A stretch of 64,000 nt of DNA from Paenibacillus sp. BJ-4 (lineage in GTDB: Bacteria; Bacillota; Bacilli; Paenibacillales; Paenibacillaceae). The DNA lies in NCBI RefSeq assembly GCF_020404765.1, contig NZ_JAIVEM010000014.1, forward strand, positions 33,022 through 97,021. The letters run 5' to 3'. Shown here in pieces: positions 35,444 to 44,200 of this stretch. The position numbers and the translations under genes are program-made. The notes beneath the pieces are model-generated. The model ran no database searches. It saw only the letters and a program-made list of their open reading frames with translations, and was not told where the DNA came from. Numbering within the stretch: position 1 is the stretch's first letter; every line of letters starts with the position of its first letter.

Positions 35444-36855
35444 GCGGGGGACACTCCCGTCAGGGAGATCAAGGCAAGGTAGCGGCTGCCAGAGCTGGCA
35501 GGACCCGCAAACAAACGGCGCGGGAAGTTGCACTTGATGTGTTGACCGGGGTTGAGCAAGAGGGCGCATATAGCAACCTCGAATTAAATCGTCGGCTTCA
35601 GCAAGCAGACTTGTCCGCAAGTGATGCCGGCTTGGCGACAGAACTTGTGTACGGCACAGTCGCACGCCGTAATACACTGGATTATTATTTGAACAAATTT
35701 GTTCAAAAAGGAACGGCCAAGCTTCAGGCTTGGGTACGTTCACTACTGCGGATGAGTGTGTACCAGATTGTGTACCTGGATCGTATCCCGGATCATGCTG
35801 TCGTTAGTGAAGCCGTGACCATAGCCAAACGGCGCGGGCATCAGGGGATTTCGGGGATGGTCAATGGTGTGCTGCGCAGCATGCTGCGTGAGCCGGACAA
35901 GCTGCACATTCCTGAGGGATTGCCTGCTGAGGAGCGGATTTCGTTAGAACATTCCCATCCACAATGGCTGGTTAAGCGCTGGATTAAGCAATATGGTGTA
36001 GATACAGCGGAGGCTATCTGTCAGGCTAATAATGAGCCTCCTGCGGTCAGCGTACGGGTAAACACGACAATGATCAGCCGTGATCGGTTATTGGACGAGA
36101 TGCTGGCAAAAGGGATGGATGCCGTTCCTTCGGCAGTTAGCCCTTACGGGATTGTCGTTCGCAGTGGTGGCAACATGGCGCTTACCTCCTGGTATACGGA
36201 CGGTTTGTTGTCCGTTCAAGATGAAAGCTCTATGCTCGTTGCCGAAGCAGTCGAACCTGAGCCTGGCATGCTGGTACTGGATTGCTGTGCCGCTCCGGGC
36301 GGCAAAACAGCTCATATGGCTGAGCTGATGAAGGACCAAGGCCGGATTATCGCGAACGATCTGCATGCCCATAAGCATCATTTAATTCAGGAACAGGCTG
36401 ATCGGCTGGGGCTGGAGGCCGTGGAGACGGTCACCGGCGATGCGCTGGAACTGAAAGAACGTTATGCTCCGGCTTCTTTTGACCGTATTTTGCTTGATGC
36501 GCCATGCTCCGGTTTTGGAGTCATTCGCCGTAAGCCTGATTTGCGTTGGAGTAAAACGGAGCAGGATGTGCGCGACATTACACAGCTTCAGCATGAGCTG
36601 CTGGACAGTGTAGCTGGACTCTTGAAGCCGGGCGGTATTCTGGTTTACAGCACATGTACGATTGAGCCTGACGAAAACGAAGGACAATTGACTCGGTTTT
36701 TAAGCGAGCACCCCGAATATGAATGGGCTGAAGGACATTCTTTCCCGGACGTGAGTCACGATACGAAGGATGCTCAGCCTGGCTCGTTGCAGCTGTTGCC
36801 ACAGCATTTCCACAGTGACGGATTTTATATCGCGCGTCTGCGCCGGATAAAGTAG
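35440..36855 (+). CDS. rsmB: 16S rRNA (cytosine-967 C5) methyltransferase
   Basis: SAM-dependent rRNA methylase, 471 residues. N-terminal NusB-like RNA-binding domain (~20-165: TAREVALDVLTGVEQEGAYSN). Rossmann methyltransferase: LDCCAAPGGKTAHMAELM near residue 283, DAPCSGFGVIRRKPDLRW near 355 with the release Cys, and YSTCTIEPDENEG near 404 with the nucleophilic Cys. The GTG start overlaps the fmt stop. A strong terminator follows. Confidence 0.95.
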   Translation: MSGGHSRQGDQGKVAAARAGRTRKQTAREVALDVLTGVEQEGAYSNLELNRRLQQADLSASDAGLATELVYGTVARRNTLDYYLNKFVQKGTAKLQAWVRSLLRMSVYQIVYLDRIPDHAVVSEAVTIAKRRGHQGISGMVNGVLRSMLREPDKLHIPEGLPAEERISLEHSHPQWLVKRWIKQYGVDTAEAICQANNEPPAVSVRVNTTMISRDRLLDEMLAKGMDAVPSAVSPYGIVVRSGGNMALTSWYTDGLLSVQDESSMLVAEAVEPEPGMLVLDCCAAPGGKTAHMAELMKDQGRIIANDLHAHKHHLIQEQADRLGLEAVETVTGDALELKERYAPASFDRILLDAPCSGFGVIRRKPDLRWSKTEQDVRDITQLQHELLDSVAGLLKPGGILVYSTCTIEPDENEGQLTRFLSEHPEYEWAEGHSFPDVSHDTKDAQPGSLQLLPQHFHSDGFYIARLRRIK

Positions 36856-36900
36856 TTCGGAAGAGTATTCCAGGCAGTCGCCCACCAGTATTTCCACATT

Positions 36901-36926
36901 CCGCCGGACCTCTCCGGCGGTTTTTT
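36901..36926 (+). terminator. Strong terminator after rsmB
   Basis: CCGCCGGA CCTC TCCGGCGG stem-loop with T6. Confidence 0.93.
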
Positions 36927-36964
36927 GCATGAAGATGAAAAATTTTTATTCCCTCAGGGATTTG

Positions 36965-36973
36965 TGCTAAAAT
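36965..36973 (+). promoter_or_regulatory. Extended -10 promoter element before rlmN
   Basis: TGCTAAAAT is an extended -10 (TGnTAAAAT) just after the rsmB terminator, implying a new transcription unit rlmN-prpC-prkC and onward. No good -35 is visible. Confidence 0.45.
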
Positions 36974-37040
36974 AGGAAGAATGAAAACACTGTCTAGATT
37001 AAAACAGAACTTAATGAAGAAGGAACGGGTGCAAACATTG

Positions 37041-38081
37041 ATGAAACCTTTTATATATGATTTAACTCTGGAGGAGCTTCAGGACTGGGCCAAGAAAAAT
37101 GGCGAGTCTGCTTTTCGTGGAGGACAAATTTTTGACTGGCTGTATGTGAAGCGGGTCAATGATTTCAGTGAGATGACGAATTTGTCAAAGGGATTGAGAG
37201 AAAAGCTTGCAGAGCAATTCAGCTTTGTGACGCTTCATGAGATTACAAAGCTGGAATCGAAAGACGGTACGGTGAAATTCCTGTTCGGTTTGCACGATGA
37301 TCATGCCATTGAGACGGTTATTATGAGACACAACTACGGAAACAGTATTTGTGTAACGACTCAGGTGGGCTGTCGAATTGGATGTACTTTTTGTGCTTCG
37401 ACGCTAGGGGGCCTCAAACGGAACCTGACGGCCGGAGAAATTACAGCACAGGTTGTGCAAGCACAGAAAATTTTGGATAAAACAAATGAACGAGTGAGCA
37501 GCATCGTGATTATGGGCTCGGGCGAGCCTTTTGAAAACTATGAAGCGACTATGACGTTTTTGCGCACGATGATTCATGAAAAGGGTCTGAATATTGGTCA
37601 ACGTCATATCACGGTATCGACCAGTGGTATTGTACCGAATATTTATAAATTTGCAGACGAGGATACCCAGATTAATCTGGCAATATCCATTCATGCGCCT
37701 AATGATGCGCTTCGTTCAAAGCTGATGCCTGTTAATCGTCGCTATCCTTTTAACGATGTGATGGATGCGCTTCGTTACTATCTTGCCAAAACAGGACGGA
37801 GAATTTCGTTTGAATATGCCCTGATTGGTGGAGTAAACGACCAGGCAGAGCATGCAGAAGAGCTGGCGGATGTGTTGAAGGACATGCTGTGCCACGTCAA
37901 TTTGATTCCGGTCAACCATGTGCCTGAGCGCAAGTATGTACGCACATCCCGCAGTGATATTTTCAATTTCCAGCGTATTCTTGCCGATAAAGGCATCAAT
38001 GTGACGATCCGGCGTGAACAGGGTCACGATATCGCCGCTGCCTGCGGTCAGTTGCGTGCAAAGCATATGGAGTTGGGGTGA
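37041..38081 (+). CDS. rlmN: Radical SAM 23S rRNA (A2503-C2)/tRNA (A37) methyltransferase
   Basis: 346 residues from the ATG at 37041 ([16 protein letters not shown]). In-frame ATGs at 36981 and 37014 are possible but give non-family N-termini. Radical SAM cluster [15 protein letters not shown] near residue 110. The [16 protein letters not shown]-binding block and the C-terminal [18 protein letters not shown] contain the conserved catalytic Cys. Housekeeping RlmN, not Cfr, judging from the ylo-cluster context. Confidence 0.94.
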   Translation: MKPFIYDLTLEELQDWAKKNGESAFRGGQIFDWLYVKRVNDFSEMTNLSKGLREKLAEQFSFVTLHEITKLESKDGTVKFLFGLHDDHAIETVIMRHNYGNSICVTTQVGCRIGCTFCASTLGGLKRNLTAGEITAQVVQAQKILDKTNERVSSIVIMGSGEPFENYEATMTFLRTMIHEKGLNIGQRHITVSTSGIVPNIYKFADEDTQINLAISIHAPNDALRSKLMPVNRRYPFNDVMDALRYYLAKTGRRISFEYALIGGVNDQAEHAEELADVLKDMLCHVNLIPVNHVPERKYVRTSRSDIFNFQRILADKGINVTIRREQGHDIAAACGQLRAKHMELG

Positions 38082-38087
38082 AACCAT

Positions 38088-38864
38088 TTGATCAAAACAG
38101 TTCATGTCAGCCATGTCGGACGTGTACGTTCGGTGAATGAGGATTCTGCCTGGATCAGGCATTTGGAGCAAGGGTATATTCTTGGGATTGTTGCCGATGG
38201 GATGGGGGGGCACTTGGCCGGTGATACGGCCAGCCGCCTCGCGGTTGAGACACTTGCCGCTGATTTGGCGACGCTGGAGAGCGGATTATCTGCACATTCT
38301 TTGACCGCGGCGCTCAGCGACGCTATTTTGCATGCGAATGAAGTTATCTTCCAGACGGCTGCACGCAATGAGAAGTATCATAATATGGGAACGACAGTGG
38401 TGGCTGTTTTGCTAAACGATGCTTCCGGAATTATCGGACATATCGGAGACAGCCGGGCCTATGTGATATCCAAAGGGACGGTACGTCAGCTTACAGAAGA
38501 CCATACTCTGGTTAATGAGCTATTCAAAAACGGTCAGATCAGCAAGGAAGAGCGGGAGAACCATCCCCGTCGCAATGTGCTGACACGTGCGCTAGGCACT
38601 GATTCCGAGGTGAAAGTCGATATTGACTCTATTACGCTGGGCAAAGGTGATGTGTTATTGCTGTGCAGTGACGGACTAAGCAATCTGGTGACGGAAGAAC
38701 AAATCCGCAAGGTAGTAGGTGCCGCAGACAATCCTTTGGAAGAACGAGCGGATCGTCTGCTACATTTGGCGTTGCTTGCCGGAGGGGACGATAATATCAC
38801 GGTAGCTTTGTTTGAATTGCCCGACGATACGGTTTCATTGAGTGAAAAGGGGTGTGACGCATGA
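38088..38864 (+). CDS. prpC: PP2C-family protein phosphatase
   Basis: Mn2+-dependent Ser/Thr phosphatase that reverses the action of the adjacent PrkC kinase. 258 residues from TTG at 38088, with GGGGTG upstream. PP2C motifs: HVGRVRSVNEDS near residue 10, VADGMGGHLAGDTAS near 37, GTTVVAVLL, GHIGDSRAYVI near 122, LLCSDGLSNLV near 190 and GGDDNITVAL near 232, giving the metal Asp residues. Overlaps prkC by 4 bases (ATGA), so they are coupled. Confidence 0.95.
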   Translation: MIKTVHVSHVGRVRSVNEDSAWIRHLEQGYILGIVADGMGGHLAGDTASRLAVETLAADLATLESGLSAHSLTAALSDAILHANEVIFQTAARNEKYHNMGTTVVAVLLNDASGIIGHIGDSRAYVISKGTVRQLTEDHTLVNELFKNGQISKEERENHPRRNVLTRALGTDSEVKVDIDSITLGKGDVLLLCSDGLSNLVTEEQIRKVVGAADNPLEERADRLLHLALLAGGDDNITVALFELPDDTVSLSEKGCDA

Positions 38865-41137
38865 TCGGGCACCTGCTAGGGGGAAGATACGAAATTATAG
38901 AGCGCATCGGTGGCGGTGGTATGGCGCTGGTGTATAAGGCTCAAGACATTTTGCTGAATCGTAATGTAGCGGTTAAAGTGCTGCGTCAGCAATTTGTTCA
39001 TGATGAGGAATTTATTCGCCGTTTCCGGCGTGAGGCACAGTCTGCCGCCTCGCTGTCCCATTCGAATGTAGTCAGTATTTATGATGTCGGCCAAGAGGAT
39101 GAAATCCATTATATTGTCATGGAGTGCGTCGAAGGTAAAAATTTGAATGAGATTATTAAAGAACGTGCACCATTGCAGGTAGATGAAGCCGTGCGGATCG
39201 CTTCCCAGATTTGTGATGCACTGGAGCACGCACACCAAAATCAGATTATTCACCGGGACATTAAGCCCCATAATATATTGATTGGACGTAATGGGCGGGT
39301 TAAGGTAACGGATTTTGGGATTGCCAGAGCTGTTACGTCAACGACAATTACTCAGACGGGTTCTGTTGTGGGTTCTGTTCACTATTTTTCGCCTGAGCAT
39401 GCAAAAGGTGTCGTCACTGGCGAGAAATCGGACTTATATTCTTTAGGTATTGTGTTATATCAAATGCTGACGGCACAGCTTCCTTTTTTGGGAGAAAGCC
39501 CAATCAGTGTAGCGCTCAAGCATTTGCAAGAGGAATTTGAGGAACCGCGCAAAATTAATCCGCTGATTCCGCAAAGCGTGGAAAATGTCATCCTAAAATC
39601 TATGCGCAAAAATCCGGAGGAACGCTATCAGTCGGCAGACGAAATGCTACGAGATTTGGAAACCTGTCTACTGCCGGGACGTCGCAATGAATCCAAGCTG
39701 GAATTTGCACATTTGGATGATGAGGATCAAACACGGGTTATTCCGGCGATCAAGCCTCAACAAATGGGGATATCTTCCAGTGGGGGCGATGTGACTGTTC
39801 AACCTCGTGAATCCGAACAGCTTCCAAGCAAGCAATCGTCCAAAAAAGGAAAGAAGAAGGCAATCCTGTGGATATCGGTTGTGCTTTTGCTGCTTCTTTG
39901 TATGGGTGGTGTGGTGTACTATGTGCAAAGTATGCTGGTCGTGCCTGATGTTGAAGTGCCGAATGTAGTGACCAAGACAGAGGATCAGGCCAAACTACTG
40001 ATTAGTCAGGCAGGATTGTCCATCCAAACCCCGATTCAGCACGAGTATAAGGATGGGGTTGCGCCAGGAGTTGTATTCTATCAGAGCTACCCAGAGAAAA
40101 CGGTGGTTAAAAAAGGGACGATTATTGAACTGAAAGTCGGGATCGCCAAGCCGCTTACTCCAATGCCGGATGTTAAGGGTCAAAGCTACGAGAATGCAGT
40201 TAAGCTGCTAATCGCTCAGCAAATTAAGGAGACGCAGATTCAGCAAAATGAGCAGTTCAGTGATGAGGCCGCAGGAACCGTCCTCAGTCAGACACCAGCT
40301 GCAAATGAGCCTTTTGATAAGGATTCGGTTCAAGTAGTCCTTACGGTCAGCAAAGGTGCGAACACTGTAAAAATGCCAAATTTGGTGGGCATGACGCAGA
40401 ACGAGGCTGAAAATGAGGTTAAAAAGAAAGGGCTGAAGGTTGGCTCGATCAAAGAGGAATATAGCTATGAGCAGGAAAAAGGTAAAGTAACCAAACAGTG
40501 GCCGTCAGAGGCAGGCAGTGATTTGCCTCCAAATACGGAAATTACGATTTATGTAAGCACCGGTTACCCGCCAGAAGCGATTACGCTGCCATTCAATGTG
40601 CCTGTTGCACCGAAGGAAGAGGGCAAAAATAGCAAAATTCGTATCACTTATACGGATGCACGTGGAGAAAATCAGGAATGGGGAAGCCGTACGATTAATA
40701 CGACGCAGGTGTTTACTATTAATTTGCTAATGGCTCCGAACAAAGACAGTGTTGTCTCCGTATTTAGAGACGGTGCCTTTGTTGATACGTATCCTGTCTC
40801 TTATATTGATGCGAAAAATGGAACGGTAACGATGCCTCAAATTGCTCCGCCTGCCGGAACGGCACCAACGGATACTTCTGGTGACGATTCTTCGCAGGAT
40901 GGCAGTGGAAGTGGCGGGGAAGGGAATAACGGAGAACCTTCTAATGATAGTGGAGGCGACTCGAACAATCCGGATGGTACCGGAGGGAATGGAGAGCCTT
41001 CTGCCTTTGCTCCTGGAACAGGCTCCACCGGAGTAACCAGCAGTGAGTTGGCGGTTAGTCATAATAACAAATCGGATAAGGGGAAGGATTTCCGTAAAAA
41101 GAATGGGAAAGTAATTGAGGCCGTGCAGTATCAGTAA
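38861..41137 (+). CDS. prkC: PASTA-domain Ser/Thr protein kinase
   Basis: Membrane kinase that senses peptidoglycan fragments and controls germination and cell-wall metabolism. 758 residues. Kinase domain ~1-275: GGGGMALVYKA loop, VAVKVLRQ Lys, HRDIKPHNIL near residue 130 and DFGIARA near 150. Single membrane helix ~333-357 (AILWISVVLLLLLCMGGVVYYV). Three PASTA repeats (~365-570) start VPNVVTKTEDQAK, MPDVKGQSYENAV and MPNLVGMTQNEAE. An extra extracellular domain, then a Gly/Ser/Asp low-complexity tail (~665-730), follow; the tail is unusual compared with the 648-residue Bacillus protein. Confidence 0.95.
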   Translation: MIGHLLGGRYEIIERIGGGGMALVYKAQDILLNRNVAVKVLRQQFVHDEEFIRRFRREAQSAASLSHSNVVSIYDVGQEDEIHYIVMECVEGKNLNEIIKERAPLQVDEAVRIASQICDALEHAHQNQIIHRDIKPHNILIGRNGRVKVTDFGIARAVTSTTITQTGSVVGSVHYFSPEHAKGVVTGEKSDLYSLGIVLYQMLTAQLPFLGESPISVALKHLQEEFEEPRKINPLIPQSVENVILKSMRKNPEERYQSADEMLRDLETCLLPGRRNESKLEFAHLDDEDQTRVIPAIKPQQMGISSSGGDVTVQPRESEQLPSKQSSKKGKKKAILWISVVLLLLLCMGGVVYYVQSMLVVPDVEVPNVVTKTEDQAKLLISQAGLSIQTPIQHEYKDGVAPGVVFYQSYPEKTVVKKGTIIELKVGIAKPLTPMPDVKGQSYENAVKLLIAQQIKETQIQQNEQFSDEAAGTVLSQTPAANEPFDKDSVQVVLTVSKGANTVKMPNLVGMTQNEAENEVKKKGLKVGSIKEEYSYEQEKGKVTKQWPSEAGSDLPPNTEITIYVSTGYPPEAITLPFNVPVAPKEEGKNSKIRITYTDARGENQEWGSRTINTTQVFTINLLMAPNKDSVVSVFRDGAFVDTYPVSYIDAKNGTVTMPQIAPPAGTAPTDTSGDDSSQDGSGSGGEGNNGEPSNDSGGDSNNPDGTGGNGEPSAFAPGTGSTGVTSSELAVSHNNKSDKGKDFRKKNGKVIEAVQYQ

Positions 41138-41209
41138 ACTTGCCGAGGAAGGTACTGTTCTTGTTACAAGCAATGAAACTTAAGCATTATGAAGGAGGAC
41201 GTCTTACAC

Positions 41210-42127
41210 ATGCCTGAAGGTCTGATCGTCAAGGCACTCAGCGGATATTATTATGTCTCCAGCCTGGATCAGGATGGGCGCCCGGTATCCGGCGAAGCTA
41301 CAGTACAATGCAGAGCACGCGGCATTTTTAAGAAAAAAGAGATTACGCCTCTTGTCGGCGATCAGGTGGTTTACGAACTGACTGAGAACGGGGAAGGTAT
41401 GGTCACAGAAATTAGAAAGCGTGTGACGGAGCTTATCCGCCCGCCGGTGGCTAATACCACGCTTGCCGTGCTGTTGTTTTCCCTGCGTGAGCCGGACTTG
41501 AATCTGCCCCTGTTGGATAAATTTTTGGTGCATATTGAGCACGCCGGACTGGATACGATTATCTGTCTGACCAAGCGCGATTTGTATGAAGGCAGTCCTT
41601 CGGAGGATGATACGGTTCTGGCCGTTCAGGAAATATATCGGAAGATCGGTTATGAGGTGCTGGTGACCAGCGCCCGTACCGGGGAAGGTACGGCTGAGCT
41701 TAAGAAGCTGCTGGCTGGTCAAATTAGCGTGTTCTCCGGGCAGTCAGGTGTAGGGAAGTCTTCCATGCTTAATGCGCTGCAGCCGGGGCTAACGCTTGAG
41801 ACGAGCGCTATTAGCAATAAGCTGGGACGAGGAAAACATACGACTCGCCATGTGGAGCTGATCCCTCTGGACAACGGCGGCTTTGTAGCTGATACACCGG
41901 GTTTTAGCCAACTGGATTTTTTGGAGCTGGGTGTGGATGAATTATCCCCCTGTTTTCGTGAATTCCAGCAGTATGCGGAGGGTTGTAAATTTCGTGGCTG
42001 CACCCATATTCACGAGCCCGGCTGTAAAGTAAGAGAGGCTGTGGAAGATAGAGATATCTCGCAGGTGCGGTATGACAGCTACTTGCAGTTCTACCAGGAA
42101 CTAAAAGAAAAAAAACGGAGGTATTGA
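41210..42127 (+). CDS. rsgA: Small ribosomal subunit biogenesis GTPase RsgA
   Basis: Circularly permuted GTPase that checks late 30S maturation. 305 residues from the ATG at 41210, with GGAGGACG upstream; the in-frame ATG at 41189 overlaps the Shine-Dalgarno. OB domain ~1-70, G4 LTKRD near residue 125, G1 GQSGVGKSSMLN near 177, G3 DTPGFSQ near 228, and the zinc-knuckle CKFRGCTHIHEPGCKV near 263. Follows prkC as in B. subtilis (cpgA). Confidence 0.95.
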   Translation: MPEGLIVKALSGYYYVSSLDQDGRPVSGEATVQCRARGIFKKKEITPLVGDQVVYELTENGEGMVTEIRKRVTELIRPPVANTTLAVLLFSLREPDLNLPLLDKFLVHIEHAGLDTIICLTKRDLYEGSPSEDDTVLAVQEIYRKIGYEVLVTSARTGEGTAELKKLLAGQISVFSGQSGVGKSSMLNALQPGLTLETSAISNKLGRGKHTTRHVELIPLDNGGFVADTPGFSQLDFLELGVDELSPCFREFQQYAEGCKFRGCTHIHEPGCKVREAVEDRDISQVRYDSYLQFYQELKEKKRRY

Positions 42128-42131
42128 GCAT

Positions 42132-42800
42132 ATGTTAAAAATAGCACCATCGATTTTATCGGCTGATTTTGCCCGTTTGGGCAGTGAAGTTGCGGAAGCC
42201 GAGGCCATTGGAGCAGATTGGATTCATGTGGATGTAATGGATGGACATTTTGTATCCAATATTACACTGGGTCCACCTATCGTGCAGGCTATTCGTCCAC
42301 ATACGACTCTTCCTCTGGACGTTCATCTGATGATCGAGCATCCTGAACGTTATATTTCTGATTTTGTAAAGGCTGGGGCCAATATTGTCACTGTTCACGC
42401 TGAAGCCTGTGTTCATTTGCATGGAGTCATTCATATGATTAAACAGCAAGGTGCGCTGGCAGGAGTGGCCCTTAATCCAGGTACTTCACCATATGCGATC
42501 AAGGAAGTACTGCCCAATGTGGATATGGTTCTAGTCATGACGGTCAATCCTGGTTTTGGAGGGCAATCCTTCATTCCGGAGACGGTGGATAAAATTAGAC
42601 AGATCCGCGCTTGGTTGAACGAATTGGGGCGTCCAGACGTACATATCGAGGTAGACGGAGGTATTGCGGAGGAGACAGCACCAGTTGTATTTGAAGCAGG
42701 GGCTGATGTTCTGGTGGCAGGCAGTGCGGTGTTCGGTAGAGCAGACCGCGGAGCAGCTATTGCGGCTATTCGAGACAGTGCGGCTCGTTTGTCCAAGTGA
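42132..42800 (+). CDS. rpe: Ribulose-phosphate 3-epimerase
   Basis: Pentose-phosphate enzyme interconverting ribulose-5-P and xylulose-5-P. 222 residues, TIM barrel. IAPSILSADFARLG at the N-terminus, WIHVDVMDGHFV (catalytic Asp, metal), LDVHLMIEHPERYI, MTVNPGFGGQSFI and the C-terminal IEVDGGI with GSAVFG. The stop overlaps the GTG of the next small membrane protein. Confidence 0.96.
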   Translation: MLKIAPSILSADFARLGSEVAEAEAIGADWIHVDVMDGHFVSNITLGPPIVQAIRPHTTLPLDVHLMIEHPERYISDFVKAGANIVTVHAEACVHLHGVIHMIKQQGALAGVALNPGTSPYAIKEVLPNVDMVLVMTVNPGFGGQSFIPETVDKIRQIRAWLNELGRPDVHIEVDGGIAEETAPVVFEAGADVLVAGSAVFGRADRGAAIAAIRDSAARLSK

Positions 42801-43048
42801 AGCTAACTGAGGCGTTGTGGATGACCGTAGCGAGCATGGCGACGGGTTTGACTCTTAGCTGTTTCTCGCTAGTGAAGGCTCCATGGAATGCCCTTCTTTC
42901 ACTTTTTGCTGTTCTTGTTGTGCTATTTTATTTTCGTAAACATGAACGGCGTGGTTTGCGCATCGGTTTTGTAGTGTGCAGCGTGCTTTATTACGTCCTC
43001 TTTATTTTTATACTCTCGGCATATCTGTATGTTCGCGGACTTGTCTGA
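42797..43048 (+). CDS. Small membrane protein of unknown function
   Basis: An 83-residue product from GTG at 42797, sharing 4 bases (GTGA) with the rpe stop, which strongly supports real, coupled translation. Three hydrophobic segments (~8-25, 29-46 and ~57-80) with a short basic loop RKHERRGLR between the second and third. In B. subtilis thiN (yloS) and then spoVM follow rpe; here this membrane protein takes thiN's place and no thiN is present. No function can be assigned. Confidence 0.75.
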   Translation: MKLTEALWMTVASMATGLTLSCFSLVKAPWNALLSLFAVLVVLFYFRKHERRGLRIGFVVCSVLYYVLFIFILSAYLYVRGLV

Positions 43049-43080
43049 TGGTATAGCCTGGGGTGGTTGTGCATAAATAT

Positions 43081-43117
43081 GGTTACATGAGCGGGATTCT
43101 CATGTAGCCATTTTTTG
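43081..43117 (+). terminator. Terminator between the rpe operon and spoVM
   Basis: GGTTACATGAG/CTCATGTAGCC (one G-U), 7-base loop, then ATTTTTTG. Confidence 0.85.
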
Positions 43118-43197
43118 TGTCTTGTGGGGCAACAACCTTTGATAGGTTGCATAAACTACAGAGAACGGATGCAGGAGGATGATGGGGAGGGTGAAGC

Positions 43198-43278
43198 ATG
43201 AAGTTTTATACGATCAAGCTGCCAAAATTTCTGGGTGGATTCGTCAAAGCCATTTTGAATACATTCCAGAAAAACTGA
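43198..43278 (+). CDS. spoVM: SpoVM, 26-residue spore coat anchor peptide
   Basis: The short frame encodes MKFYTIKLPKFLGGFVKAIL and six more residues, NTFQKN, then TGA. This is almost identical in pattern to B. subtilis SpoVM, an amphipathic helix that recognises the positively curved forespore membrane, anchors the SpoIVA basement layer, and modulates FtsH. The Pro at position 9 and the flanking KLPKFLGG are conserved. GGGGAGGG lies 9-16 bases upstream. It sits between the rpe and rpmB/fakA genes, as in B. subtilis. Expression should be mother-cell specific (sigma-E); no clear sigma-E promoter was identified. Confidence 0.96.
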   Translation: MKFYTIKLPKFLGGFVKAILNTFQKN

Positions 43279-43444
43279 ATTTCACGTAAGGTAAACACAG
43301 GTTGCAGAATGAAAACCAGAGGTACACAGGGCATGCTTCCCGGGCACAACAGCTCGGCAGCTCGGCAATAAACGGTAAGAACGCGCGGGAAGGTGCCTGA
43401 TATTTTGTCCTCCTGGAACAGTTGGATACTACATTTCGAATAAC

Positions 43445-43479
43445 AAAAAAAGCACCCGTTTAAAACGAGGTGCCTTTTG
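43445..43479 (-). terminator. Terminator of rpmB (minus strand)
   Basis: On the minus strand GCACC-T-CGTTT and AAACG-GGTGC arms are followed by T7. Some T follow on the plus side too, so it may protect both directions. Confidence 0.75.
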
Positions 43480-43502
43480 TTTATAACGTTATTTTTTTAC
43501 GA

Positions 43503-43691
43503 CTACACACGAGTCACTTTACCGGCTTTCAATGCACGAGTGCTGACATAAACACGTTTCGGTTTACCGTTAACGAGAATGCGAACTTTTTGTACGTTGA
43601 CGCCCCAAGTACGGCGATTACGGTTGTTAGCGTGAGATACGTGGTTACCGCTGCTAGGCTTTTTGCCTGTTACAGAACATTTACGAGACAT
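43503..43691 (-). CDS. rpmB: 50S ribosomal protein L28
   Basis: 62 residues from the ATG at 43691, with AGGAGG upstream. [20 protein letters not shown], with [14 protein letters not shown] and [13 protein letters not shown] [14 protein letters not shown], is typical. Only one Cys is present in the N-terminal motif (no CxxC pair), so this is the zinc-independent form. Transcribed alone against the flanking genes, as in B. subtilis. Confidence 0.96.
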   Translation of the reverse strand: MSRKCSVTGKKPSSGNHVSHANNRNRRTWGVNVQKVRILVNGKPKRVYVSTRALKAGKVTRV

Positions 43692-43807
43692 GATTCCACC
43701 TCCTATTCTGAAAATAACCAAGTTCCGTATGGAACAGGTCGCTCTTCAGGCCGACTGGATCAGCCGGACTTTGTAAGTCACTAACCTGAACAAAACAATA
43801 CTTTTAT

Positions 43808-43837
43808 ATAATATCATAGTCAAAAAAGCTCCGTCAA
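43808..43837 (-). promoter_or_regulatory. Likely rpmB promoter
   Basis: On the minus strand TTGACG (43837-43832), 18-base spacer, TATTAT (43813-43808), about 117 bases before the rpmB start. Confidence 0.5.
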
Positions 43838-44200
43838 CTGATTCAAAAACTTTATTTATTTCTCTTTCGCATTATAGTACAATATGGGATAGTTATTGCT
43901 CCGATTATTCTTGTATATATTGAAATGTAAATTGTTATTCCAGTCATGCCGGACAGATCAGAGGCGGAAACCATAACCACAGTTATCATTCCTGCCGATG
44001 GTTTATTGTTGGGCGGTTGACTGGTTTTTCATATATATGACCTGTGGAAGGACGCCCCAGACCATAAGTACGATCAGTTTACGAAAGCATGACATTCGTA
44101 TTCGTCGTCTGGCTTTAGTATAATTCAATAGAACCTTTTAACAAGGGTTGTGTAAGATTGATTGTAAAACAAGTGTATTAAGCTAGGAAGGGGAATTCTC
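43838..44200 (+). other. Gene-free stretch upstream of fakA
   Basis: No coding frame of note. A TATAAT at 44119-44124 with a poor -35 (TTCGTA at 44095, 18-base spacing) could drive fakA. The AT-rich part near 43860-43930 has several -10-like words (TACAAT, TATATA) but no convincing -35. No large hairpin was seen. Confidence 0.4.

Noticed and set aside
35090..35743. Minus-strand 217-codon frame over fmt/rsmB
   Set aside because: Spans the overlap of two certain plus-strand genes and has no recognisable domain.
43470..43784. Plus-strand 104-codon frame over rpmB
   Set aside because: Antisense of the unmistakable L28 gene; composition is not protein-like.
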